A DNA stretch of 20,127 nt from Fidelibacterota bacterium. Its GTDB lineage: Bacteria > Fidelibacterota > JAANXI01. A program made the translations under genes and the position numbers. The notes under the pieces were generated by a model that was given only the letters and a program-made list of their open reading frames with translations, was not told the origin of the DNA and ran no database searches. This document shows positions 7,190-14,560 of this stretch, one piece after another (position 1 is the stretch's first letter; each line of letters begins with the position of its first letter). The stretch spans positions 1-20,127 of the forward strand of contig JAANXI010000150.1 in the NCBI GenBank assembly GCA_018263365.1, given 5' to 3'.

Positions 7190-8323
7190 ATGGCTCATGC
7201 ATATACACCAGGATTACGGGTATCAGCGAAAACTAACCTGCGTAAAACAAGGCGATTACCGCTGACAGGTGATGTAGTAGTTGAAGTAGGTGATATCGTC
7301 TCTGCAGATGATATTATCGCACGAACAGAGCTGCCCGGCAATGTAACTCCGCTGAATATCGTCAACCAATTGGGCATTGTTGCTGAAGATGCTCCACACT
7401 GTATGACCAAAGAGATCGGCGAAAAAGTCGAATTCAACGAGGTTATCGCAGAATCATCTTCATTCTTCGGACTCTTTAAGAGTACGGCCAAAGCGCCGGT
7501 AGACGGAACGCTCGAAAGCGTCTCTGAAGTGACCGGGCAGGTCATTATACGCCAGGACCCTGTTCCGGTAGAATTACGAGCGTATGTCGACGGCAAAGTC
7601 GGCGAAATCCTGGAGAAGGAAGGCGTTGTCCTCGAGACAAACTGCTCGTTTATCCAGGGCATTTTTGGCATTGGCGGTGAGTCGAGCGGGGAAATTCAGG
7701 TTGTGACGGAAAGCGAAAGCGAGCCACTCCAACCTACTCTGTTGGACGAATCCCATGCCGAAAAAATTGTGGTCGGAGGTAACCTCCTTACCCTGGATGC
7801 TATCGAAAAAGCACAGGAGCTTGGCGTGAAAGGGTTAGTCGCCGGCGGCATCCACGATACTGATTTGAAAGAAATTCTCGGCTATGATATCGGCGTGGCC
7901 ATTACCGGGTCGGAAGATATTGGGCTGGCAATTGTTGTCACCGAAGGCTTTGGCGAAATTTCTATGGCGGAACGGACTTTCAAACTGCTTAAAGAGAATG
8001 AAGGACGCAAAGCATCGATTAACGGCGCCACGCAGATTCGCGCCGGTGTTATTCGTCCGGAAGTGATTATCCCCAGTGATGCGGATGAGGATGCACCAGT
8101 TGAAGCTACCCCGGATGTTGTCGCGGGGGGAATGTCAGCCGGGACACTTATCAGAGCCATACGCGAACCGTATTTTGGACAAATTGGTGAGGTAACCAAA
8201 CTACCGGCCGAACTGGTAGCACTTCCGACTGAAGCGAAGGTCAGAATTTTGAAGGCTAAATTTTCGGATGGGGAGGAAGTCATCATCCCCCGCGCCAACG
8301 TCGAAATCATCGAAGAAGACTAA
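7190..8323 (+). CDS. Cytosolic protein with barrel-sandwich-like N-terminus and KOW-like C-terminus, MutL-cluster partner
   Basis: This protein of 377 residues has no signal peptide or membrane segment. Residues about 25-45 (TGDVVVEVGDIVSADDIIAR) and 104-140 (VDGTLESVSEVTGQVIIRQD, then PVELRAYVDGKVGEI) read like the two halves of a biotinyl/lipoyl or RnfC-like barrel-sandwich fold. There is no MKM lysine motif, so it is probably not lipoylated or biotinylated. The middle (about 190-295) looks like an alpha/beta domain (KIVVGGNLLTLDAIEKA, GVKGLVAGGI, GVAITGSEDIGLAIVVTEGF). The C-terminal 50 residues resemble a KOW/SH3-type barrel (YFGQIGEVTKLP, then ILKAKFSDGEEVIIPRANVE). It is translated from ATG 7190 with AGAGGA nearby, one base after the ATPase stop, so it is surely in the same operon and may be its direct partner. 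I do not know a characterised homologue. Confidence 0.82.
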   Translation: MAHAYTPGLRVSAKTNLRKTRRLPLTGDVVVEVGDIVSADDIIARTELPGNVTPLNIVNQLGIVAEDAPHCMTKEIGEKVEFNEVIAESSSFFGLFKSTAKAPVDGTLESVSEVTGQVIIRQDPVPVELRAYVDGKVGEILEKEGVVLETNCSFIQGIFGIGGESSGEIQVVTESESEPLQPTLLDESHAEKIVVGGNLLTLDAIEKAQELGVKGLVAGGIHDTDLKEILGYDIGVAITGSEDIGLAIVVTEGFGEISMAERTFKLLKENEGRKASINGATQIRAGVIRPEVIIPSDADEDAPVEATPDVVAGGMSAGTLIRAIREPYFGQIGEVTKLPAELVALPTEAKVRILKAKFSDGEEVIIPRANVEIIEED

Positions 8324-8339
8324 CAGGAAAGGATCGCCT

Positions 8340-9524
8340 ATGAAACGGGCGCATTTCATATATCTGTTGTTATTGTGGTGCATTCCAATGATGGGAATAG
8401 CGCAGATTGTACCAGAGAATCCATCTTCCGGCGCCCTACAATCGGTACAAAATCTCCAGGTTTCCGATGTGCCCAATGACGCTGGCGATGAGATTAACAT
8501 CTCTTGGGATTTCCCGGATGATCTTGATAAATCACAAATCACTGAGATCCGGATTTACCGGTCGACCAGCGCCTCCGGACCGTTTCGGCAGATCGATGCC
8601 TTCCCGTTAGTTTTAGATTCCTACACCGATGCCGACGACGACGAAACCGGTCACATCGTAACTCCGAAGGATACCTATTATTACAAGATCGGACTTTTTA
8701 ACGGATCGGAAGAAGTCACCTCGCAGGTGAGCGAGGGCGTATCCCCCCAAATATCCTTTTTCAACTGGGGACGGCTAAATGTTTTCATCATCCTGGGAAT
8801 TTACTTTGCCTTGATTCTGTATTTCATCCGGGCATCGCGGAAGGGCAGAGAGATTTATATTCGTACGTTGCCCGGACTGGAAGCCCTCGAAGAGTCCGTA
8901 GGCCGCGCAACGGAGATGGGCAAGCCGGTTCTTTATATGCCAGGGATCGATGAGGCCAACAATATCCAGACATTATACAGTATGGTCATCCTGCGGTATG
9001 TGACCCAACTGGTGGCGGAGTACGAGACGCCGCTGATCGTGACGGTGGGGAAAGCGTTTGTCGTCCCGCTGGCAGAGGAGACCGTTCGGCAGGGCTATAT
9101 GGACGCCGGGCGGCCTGATTTATACAACCAAGACATCGTGCGGTATTACTCCGATGAGCAGTTTGCTGCGGCGGCAGGCGTGTCCGGCGTGATACTCCGG
9201 GAAAAACCGGCGACAAATATTTACCTGGGATCGTTTTATGCCGAATCCCTGATTCTGGCGGAAACGGGGTTCCTGACCGGCTCGATTCAGATCGCTGGGA
9301 CCGGAAATATCCACCAGTTGCCGTTCTTTGTGGTTGCCTGCGATTACACCCTCATCGGTGAGGAATTTTACGCGGCCTCGGCGTATCTCAGTGAAGATCC
9401 CAAATTGCTGGGACCGCTCAAAGCCGCCGACTGGATGAAAATCCTGGCCGTCGGATTTATTGGGGTTGGGGCTGTTCTCGAAACCTTTGGAATAGACTTA
9501 TTCCCCAGACTTTTACAAATATAG
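8340..9524 (+). CDS. FnIII-like plus DUF6754 membrane protein
   Basis: This protein of 394 residues starts with a signal peptide (MKRAHFIYLLLLWCIPMMGI, then AQ). An FnIII-like beta-sandwich follows at about residues 33-135 (INISWDFPDD, EIRIYRSTSASGPF, TYYYKIGLFNGSE), then a membrane segment at about 146-163. Positive residues (RASRKGREIYIR) right after it suggest the rest is cytoplasmic. The following ~200-residue domain (PGLEALEESVGRATEMGKPV, LYMPGIDEANN, LIVTVGKAFVVPLAEETVRQ, ETGFLTGSIQIAGTGNIHQL) matches my recollection of the uncharacterised DUF6754 family. It ends with another hydrophobic segment (about 372-390). The start ATG 8340 has AGGAAAGG upstream and sits 16 bases after the preceding stop. 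The domain name is recalled, not searched. Its role is unknown; the outside beta-sandwich could bind a partner or ligand while the inside domain meets the ATPase or its partner. Confidence 0.85.
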   Translation: MKRAHFIYLLLLWCIPMMGIAQIVPENPSSGALQSVQNLQVSDVPNDAGDEINISWDFPDDLDKSQITEIRIYRSTSASGPFRQIDAFPLVLDSYTDADDDETGHIVTPKDTYYYKIGLFNGSEEVTSQVSEGVSPQISFFNWGRLNVFIILGIYFALILYFIRASRKGREIYIRTLPGLEALEESVGRATEMGKPVLYMPGIDEANNIQTLYSMVILRYVTQLVAEYETPLIVTVGKAFVVPLAEETVRQGYMDAGRPDLYNQDIVRYYSDEQFAAAAGVSGVILREKPATNIYLGSFYAESLILAETGFLTGSIQIAGTGNIHQLPFFVVACDYTLIGEEFYAASAYLSEDPKLLGPLKAADWMKILAVGFIGVGAVLETFGIDLFPRLLQI

Positions 9525-9743
9525 AACCAGAAGAAATGAGTTTGTAATAAACGGTGCTTGAACTGAAAAATATGGAATTGGGCTGGAAGCCGCTCTTTCT
9601 CACCAGTCTCATTAGAAATGCCTCCCGACAAGACTCCTCCTGGAGCGAGAGGCTTAGAGTGACTTCCGGAGGCGTCATCCTAAGATTGTCGAAGGGTAGA
9701 CGCCGAAAAAAAGACTACGATTGATATAGAATAGGATATAATA
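9525..9743. repeat. Repeat-bearing 219-bp gap inside the six-gene cluster
   Basis: No gene is supported here. Two inverted repeats are visible. One pairs CCTCCTGGAG (near 9634) with CTTCCGGAGG (9663-9672), 8 of 10 positions. The other pairs GGCGTC 9671-9676 with GACGCC 9699-9704 around the text ATCCTAAGATTGTCGAAGGG, which resembles a widely dispersed intergenic repeat (TCATCCTGAG...TCGAAGG) seen in many environmental genomes. The stretch ACTCCTCCTGGAGCGAGAGG is a near-copy of text in the 13501-13582 gap. This gap splits an otherwise tightly packed operon. Confidence 0.65.
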
Positions 9744-10382
9744 ATGGCAAGACGATCAATACCAACGGCAATTGCCTTCTTTTTCGGAGCGATGATGGTG
9801 GTCAACTATTTCGTTCCGTGGGGTTGGTTTTCCGACCGCGCCAATCAGGTGCAGGAATGGGGGCTTATCGTTGTGGCGTTCGCATATATACTCGGTGCGC
9901 TCAACGTAATGCGCGTCCATGGTCACAAAATCCAACGCAAGGAGGAAGACTGGCGCTTCAGCATCGTCACCATCATTACGATGGTCGTGATGCTCAGCTT
10001 CGGACTGATGCCGGAACATTGGGCCATCGGCGGCATGGAGCGGGGCAGTCCGTTTCTCTGGATGTTCGATAACATGTACGTTCCAATGATGGCGACGATG
10101 TACAGTCTGCTGGCGTTTTTTATTGCGTCGGCGGCATTCCGGGCGTTTAAAGTCCGCTCACTGGAAGCGACACTTCTCGCGGTGACGGCAGTTATTGTGA
10201 TGATCGGCGCGGTTCCGCTCGGAGGTATTCTGTTGCCAGGATCAATGGAGTTGCGTACCTGGATTATGGAAACGCTGCAGAACGTTGGAAAGCGTGGAAT
10301 TATGATCGGAGTCGCCCTCGGGGCGATTTCAACGAGTCTCAAGATTATTCTGGGTATCGAACGCCCGTACGGGAGGGATTAA
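9744..10382 (+). CDS. Polytopic membrane protein of the MutL/DUF6754 cluster
   Basis: This protein of 212 residues is mostly hydrophobic, with about six membrane spans: IPTAIAFFFGAMMVVNYFVP near the N-terminus, IVVAFAYILGALNVM, FSIVTIITMVVMLSFGLMP, MATMYSLLAFFIASAAF, TLLAVTAVIVMIGAVPLGG, and a C-terminal IMIGVALGAISTSLKIILG. A loop with the text HGHKIQRKEEDWRF and a C-terminal ERPYGRD are charged and probably cytoplasmic. The start ATG 9744 has AGGA at 9733-9736. The next gene begins three bases after its stop, so these two are cotranslated units of one operon. I do not recognise a characterised family. The many spans and lack of a catalytic-looking motif suggest a channel or scaffold role, but this is only a guess. 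Confidence 0.82.
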   Translation: MARRSIPTAIAFFFGAMMVVNYFVPWGWFSDRANQVQEWGLIVVAFAYILGALNVMRVHGHKIQRKEEDWRFSIVTIITMVVMLSFGLMPEHWAIGGMERGSPFLWMFDNMYVPMMATMYSLLAFFIASAAFRAFKVRSLEATLLAVTAVIVMIGAVPLGGILLPGSMELRTWIMETLQNVGKRGIMIGVALGAISTSLKIILGIERPYGRD

Positions 10383-10385
10383 ATT

Positions 10386-11264
10386 ATGCCAAACGGACTC
10401 GATAAACCGGAAACAACCCTCGAAAAAATCGAACGGATGGACAGACGGATTGTCTTTCTGGCCATCGCGATCACGATAATTTTACCATTGATTTGGCCGC
10501 TGGGTCTCCCCATAGGAGTAAGTCCACAGGTGGATGATTTTCACGAAGCAATTGAAAGCATACCGGATGGTTCCGTGGTACTCTTTCCCAATGATTATGA
10601 TCCGGCGTCGAAGGCGGAATTGTACCCGATGACGGTGGCGATTTTACATCACTTTTTCAAGGAAGATCGCAACCTCAAAGTTATCGGGTTGGGGCTTTTT
10701 CCAGCAGGTCCGCCGCTGCTCCAAAAGGCGTTTGAAGAGGTGGCGGTTGACCAATACGGTGCCGAATACGGCAAGGATTTTGTAAACCTCGGCTACAAAG
10801 AGGGCCGGGAAATCGTGATGGCGAGTATGGGTGAGAGCATTCCGCAGACCTTTCCGACAGACTTCTTTGGAACATCTATCGATTCGCTCCCGATAATGCA
10901 GGGCATTAAAAACTATAGCGATATTGCGATTCTGGTAAACGTTTCGGCTGGTTATCCGGGCACCAAAGAATGGGTGCAGCAGGTGGTATCGGTGTTCGAT
11001 GTGCTGATGGTCTCTGGAACTACCGGCGTCAGCGCGCCGGAATACTATCCGTATTACAACTCCGGGCAGCTCGCCGGGATGCTGGAAGGACTCAAAGGCG
11101 CAGCCGAATACGAAACACTCATCGAGGAGCAGGGCATCGCCACAAGTGGGATGGATGCACAATCCCTGGGACATCTTGTAATCATTCTGTTTATCATCGC
11201 CGGGAACGTGCTGTTTATCCTGAATAAGCGGAATAAGAACAGAGACAGAGGGGGGCGCTTCTGA
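10386..11264 (+). CDS. Membrane-anchored protein with large probably external alpha/beta domain, MutL/DUF6754 cluster
   Basis: This protein of 292 residues has one membrane span near the N-terminus (about residues 22-42, IVFLAIAITIILPLIWPLG) and one near the C-terminus (about 262-281, LGHLVIILFIIAGNVLFIL), followed by a very positive tail (NKRNKNRDRGGR). By the positive-inside rule both ends are cytoplasmic and the roughly 215-residue middle is outside. The middle reads as an alpha/beta, Rossmann-like domain: SVVLFPNDYDPASKAELYPM, NLKVIGLGLFPAGPPLLQKA, GYKEGREIVMASMG, FPTDFFGTSIDSLPIMQG, IAILVNVSAGYPGT, EYYPYYNSGQLAGMLEGLKG. These blocks look strongly constrained, and I recall similar uncharacterised proteins in Anaerolineae-like and planctomycete genomes, but cannot verify this here. 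The start has GGGAGGG upstream; the stop overlaps the next ATG by one base (TGATG). Confidence 0.84.
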   Translation: MPNGLDKPETTLEKIERMDRRIVFLAIAITIILPLIWPLGLPIGVSPQVDDFHEAIESIPDGSVVLFPNDYDPASKAELYPMTVAILHHFFKEDRNLKVIGLGLFPAGPPLLQKAFEEVAVDQYGAEYGKDFVNLGYKEGREIVMASMGESIPQTFPTDFFGTSIDSLPIMQGIKNYSDIAILVNVSAGYPGTKEWVQQVVSVFDVLMVSGTTGVSAPEYYPYYNSGQLAGMLEGLKGAAEYETLIEEQGIATSGMDAQSLGHLVIILFIIAGNVLFILNKRNKNRDRGGRF

Positions 11265-11998
11265 TGTGGGAATTACTTGGTATATGGATACAGGTCTTTC
11301 TGACGCTGGCGATTTTTAGCTTCCTCTACCGGGATAATCCGTTCTATAAATTTGCGGAGCATCTGTTCGTGGGCGTTGCAACAGGCTATTGGGTCGTACT
11401 GCAGATTCGAAATGTGCTCATACCGAACCTTTTTCAGCCGCTGTTTGGGGAATTCTCCGATCCATGGCTTGTGATTCCGCTGTTCCTGGGACTCGTACTC
11501 TTTATGCGGCTCTCGGATAAATACAGCTATATGAGTCGCTGGGGCATGGCTGCGGTGGTCGGCATTTTCTCCGGACTGGCGATCTTCGGGTTCGGCGGCG
11601 GCGATCTCATCATCCAGATTCGCAGCAACGTTATGCCGTTTATCGATACTGAAGCCGTCCAGGCCTTTACGCAAAAAGCGGGAGTCATCACGTTTCTGAA
11701 TATCCTGTCCAATCCGATATTCATCATCGGCGTCATCTGCGTGCTTTTTTATTTCTTCTTTTCAACGGAGCACACAGGTGCGCTTGGGGTGGTCTCGAAG
11801 ATCGGAATTTATTTGCTGATGATTTCGTTCGGCGCCTCCTATGGTAATACTGTGATGGCGCGTATTTCTCTGTTCATCGACCGCGCTCAGTTCGGCATTG
11901 TCAATTGGATTCCGACAGTTATCATCGGCATACTAATGATAATTGCGTTCGTGGTGCTGGCGATCACTGGCAAAGTCGATCCGAAGAAGCAATTTTAA
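11264..11998 (+). CDS. Second polytopic membrane protein of the MutL/DUF6754 cluster
   Basis: This protein of 244 residues has about seven or eight hydrophobic segments spread over its length: LLGIWIQVFLTLAIFSFLY at the N-terminus, FVGVATGYWVVLQI, LVIPLFLGLVLFM, GMAAVVGIFSGLAIFGFGGG, FIIGVICVLFYFFFS, IGIYLLMISFGASYGNTVMA and a last VIIGILMIIAFVVLAITG before a lysine-rich tail (KVDPKKQF). The start ATG 11264 overlaps the preceding stop by one base and lies behind a G-rich GAGGGGGG ribosome binding site, so it is tightly coupled. A conserved-looking cytoplasmic-face motif, YRDNPFYKFAEH, follows the first span. It is probably a membrane partner of the 9744 gene product. I recognise no characterised homologue and no transporter signature. 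Confidence 0.82.
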   Translation: MWELLGIWIQVFLTLAIFSFLYRDNPFYKFAEHLFVGVATGYWVVLQIRNVLIPNLFQPLFGEFSDPWLVIPLFLGLVLFMRLSDKYSYMSRWGMAAVVGIFSGLAIFGFGGGDLIIQIRSNVMPFIDTEAVQAFTQKAGVITFLNILSNPIFIIGVICVLFYFFFSTEHTGALGVVSKIGIYLLMISFGASYGNTVMARISLFIDRAQFGIVNWIPTVIIGILMIIAFVVLAITGKVDPKKQF

Positions 11999-12265
11999 AA
12001 ATGAATAGCACGCGGATAACTAAAAAAAATTCTCGCAAAGGCGCAAAGACACAAAGGATAATAAACTAAACGCTGAAATACACCAAACACACTGAAAACG
12101 ACGAACAAATAAATGAGCCGCTAAGATACGCGAAGAAACACGAATGAATAAATTAATATGCAACAAACAACGAACTACGAACAACAAACAAAGAAAGGCA
12201 GCTAACCAACAAGATCGGGGTCCCAAACCGGGGACTGTGGACACAGGACTCATGCCGTTTTTAAC
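11999..12265. repeat. Degenerate dispersed-repeat text between the cluster and an inverted-repeat element
   Basis: No gene is supported. The AT- and A-rich text contains CTCGCAAAGGCGCAAAGACA near 12032 and CCGCTAAGATACGCGAAGAA near 12119, both of a kind that recurs in intergenic DNA of many environmental genomes. A related copy, CTCGCAAAGCCGCAAAGAAC, lies near 16677. A short hairpin (GTCCC...GGGAC) near 12219-12235 has no T-tract. A minus-strand open frame at 12020-12253 is an accidental translation of this repeat. Confidence 0.6.
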
Positions 12266-12435
12266 TATACCCTAAATTGAGTGATTGTTGTGGATGAAAT
12301 GTGCCAAGATGTTGAGATGAAAAGGTTTCGCGAAACCGGAGGCATACCCGGAGGGGCTGTCGAGGATTTCCGCGGTGCCTTCGCGCTCAACAGATTGGTG
12401 CAGATCGCCATATAAAATCGCTCAGTTTAGGTATA
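12266..12435 (-). mobile_element. 170-bp inverted-repeat-bounded element (MITE-like or transposon relic)
   Basis: The left end TATACCCTAAATTGAG (12266-12281) is matched by the reverse complement of the right end (12421-12435, TATACCTAAACTGAG on the minus strand), with one substitution and one indel. The interior, read on the minus strand from 12421 to 12272, is open for 49 codons with no usable start. It ends GFAKPFHLN, ILAHFIHNN, HSI and a stop at 12272-12274, which lies in the left inverted repeat. It also holds the perfect palindrome GGTTTCGCGAAACC (12324-12337). No target-site duplication is evident. It may be a non-autonomous element or the end of a degraded transposon; no transposase motif can be named. 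Confidence 0.5.
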
Positions 12436-12470
12436 ACACTGTAACACATTAACTTAACACGATAACACTT
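12436..12470 (+). repeat. AC-rich TAACAC-type short repeat before the DppD gene
   Basis: The text ACTGTAACACATTAACTTAA followed by CACGATAACACT contains several imperfect copies of the hexamer TAACAC. It ends close to the ribosome binding site (AGGA 12475-12478) of the ATPase gene. A very similar tract stands directly before the gene at 14260. Confidence 0.6.
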
Positions 12471-12483
12471 TTTCAGGACAACC

Positions 12484-13500
<1,017 letters not shown>

Positions 13501-13538
13501 ACGAATATTTAACCATAAATGATTCACCGCAGAGAACG

Positions 13539-13562
13539 CCCCGGAAGGGACTCCTTCTGGGG
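13539..13562. repeat. Ten-base-pair hairpin nested in a dispersed repeat
   Basis: CCCCGGAAGG pairs with CCTTCTGGGG around the loop GACT, with one G-T wobble. It sits inside text (ACCGCAGAGAACGC ... CAGAGAGGAAAAAG) that looks like one dispersed repeat interrupted by the hairpin. Similar text, ACTCCTCCTGGAGCGAGAGG, occurs near 9632. No T-tract follows, so a terminator is not claimed, although it lies 39 bases after the ATPase stop. Confidence 0.7.
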
Positions 13563-13582
13563 CAGAGAGGAAAAAGAAAAAA

Positions 13583-13977
13583 GCTAGCCTGAATGTTTCA
13601 TAAAATAGCAGCACATTTTTCGGTAATCCAATAGAACAAATATTCAGTGGGCTATTCCGAACCAGAGCACGTGCTGGGAATGTTCCAAGTAGAGACGTTC
13701 CATGGAGGTTGTGTGAGAATGCCAAGCCAAGTCAAATTTTTCTCTTGAACCCAGGAAATCTTTGGTAGCATAAAATACAGGGTAACCCATTGATATTATT
13801 TCGGGTAGAGACGTTTCATGAAACGTCTCTACTGGTAAATACATCCAATGGTTCCTTACAATAATCCTCTTGACATTGCATTCTCACACAACCTCCATGG
13901 AACGTCTCTACCCAACTGAAAATATTGAACTTATCATATCGTACATTTAATTCGACTTATGAATAATTCAGGCTAGC
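13583..13977. mobile_element. 395-bp foldback element with nested inverted repeats
   Basis: The outer ends, 13583-13603 and 13957-13977, are inverted repeats matching at 19 of 21 positions (GCTAGCCTGAAT at each tip). Inside, 13689-13722 and 13878-13911 are perfect 34-base inverted repeats. At the core, 13805-13832 is a perfect 28-base palindrome (GTAGAGACGTTTCA and its complement). The 34-base arms begin with a variant of half this palindrome (GTAGAGACGTTCCATGG). Text flanking the core palindrome is also inversely similar (AACCCATTG on the left, AACCATTGG on the right read in reverse). There is no open frame of note and no transposase. It could be a foldback/MITE-type element or a stack of nested palindromic insertions. 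Confidence 0.75.
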
Positions 13978-13986
13978 AAATCGTAG

Positions 13987-14006
13987 GGACGCGATCTATC
14001 GCGTCC
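13987..14006. repeat. Perfect hairpin GGACGCGAT-CT-ATCGCGTCC
   Basis: A 9-bp perfect stem with a two-base loop lies ten bases after the foldback element. The surrounding text (GTAGGGACGCGATCTATCGC) is of a recurrent intergenic palindrome type, related in style to the GTAGAGACG palindrome next door. Confidence 0.75.
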
Positions 14007-14039
14007 GGTTCGTTAGGAACAACACAACCCCCACTTTGA

Positions 14040-14062
14040 TTCTCCCCTTCGCAAGGGGGAGA
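14040..14062. repeat. Hairpin TCTCCCCTT-CGC-AAGGGGGAGA
   Basis: A 9-bp stem with one extra G closes on a CGC loop and is followed by GAGAAAAAA on the + strand. Read on the minus strand it would have a T-rich flank, but no minus-strand gene ends here. It is best seen as another dispersed hairpin. From 14063 to 14218 I see no gene or repeat that I can support. Confidence 0.6.
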
Positions 14063-14218
14063 GAAAAAATATCGGTAATTCTCAAAAGACTCGCCTACGT
14101 TCTTTGGCGCTATATATCGCCTGGGAAGACTTCAAGGTTTTGCCTGACTCCGTTGAATATCTCTTTCGGACTTCTGTTAAATTCATAAATTAACAAATGA
14201 TCATCGTTCGTTTTTACT

Positions 14219-14250
14219 TAAACACGCGAACACATTAACACATTAACACT
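14219..14250 (+). repeat. AC-rich TAACAC-type repeat before the 14260 gene
   Basis: The tract AAACACGCGAACACATTAAC followed by ACATTAACACT contains repeated ACATTAAC units and abuts the ribosome binding site (GAGG) of the next gene. It parallels the tract before the ATPase gene at 12484. Confidence 0.6.
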
Positions 14251-14259
14251 GAGGTAATC

Positions 14260-14556
14260 ATGGCAGACATTTCAGTCAATATTCAGGAATCGGGAGAGGG
14301 CTGGACAGGCAAAGTCACAGTCTCCGAAGGCAGCTCTTCATCCTCGCATTCAGTTACGATTAAAGAGGATTATTACAACAAATTAACCAGCGGCGATTAC
14401 ACACCGGAGCAGCTGCTGGAAACGTCTTTTGAATTCCTGCTCGCCCGGGAGCCGAAGGAATCAATTCTGGGACGATTTGGGCTTCCAACCATCTCCAAAT
14501 ATTTCCCGGAATATGAGAAAAAAATCGGGCAGTTGTTGCAGAAAAAGTACGGGTAG
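14260..14556 (+). CDS. Small soluble protein of unknown function, conserved-looking
   Basis: This protein of 98 residues has no signal peptide or membrane span. The N-terminal 30 residues are beta-like (ISVNIQESGEGWTGKVTVSE), with a serine run (SSSSSHSVTI). Helical text follows: EDYYNKLTSGDYTPEQLLET, SFEFLLAREPKESILGRFGL and PTISKYFPEYEKKIGQLLQK. I recall near-identical architecture (beta part, then FEFLLEREP, then YFPEYE) among uncharacterised small proteins in many phyla, but not a function. Start ATG 14260 has GAGGT seven bases upstream. The following lipoprotein gene starts four bases after its stop, so the two are probably cotranscribed. Confidence 0.78.
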   Translation: MADISVNIQESGEGWTGKVTVSEGSSSSSHSVTIKEDYYNKLTSGDYTPEQLLETSFEFLLAREPKESILGRFGLPTISKYFPEYEKKIGQLLQKKYG

Positions 14557-14560
14557 TTCG

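Noticed and set aside
9721..9742. TTGATA and TATAAT considered as a promoter before the 9744 gene
   Set aside because: The spacing is about 10 bases instead of 16-18, and the TATAAT touches the start codon, leaving no room for the transcript start.
12020..12253. Minus-strand 77-residue open frame ending SLRLCENFF
   Set aside because: It is a readthrough of the CTCGCAAAGGCGCAAAG-type dispersed repeat; the same false text (CSLRLCERMH) appears in the 16349-16741 minus-strand frame. There is no ribosome binding site or domain.
13583..14062. Repeated palindromes considered as a CRISPR array
   Set aside because: The repeats differ from one another, are inverted rather than direct, are not regularly spaced, and no cas gene is present.
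14063..14218. Short open frames in two phases considered as a gene remnant
   Set aside because: Both lack a start codon and ribosome binding site and neither gives a recognisable domain, so no call is made.
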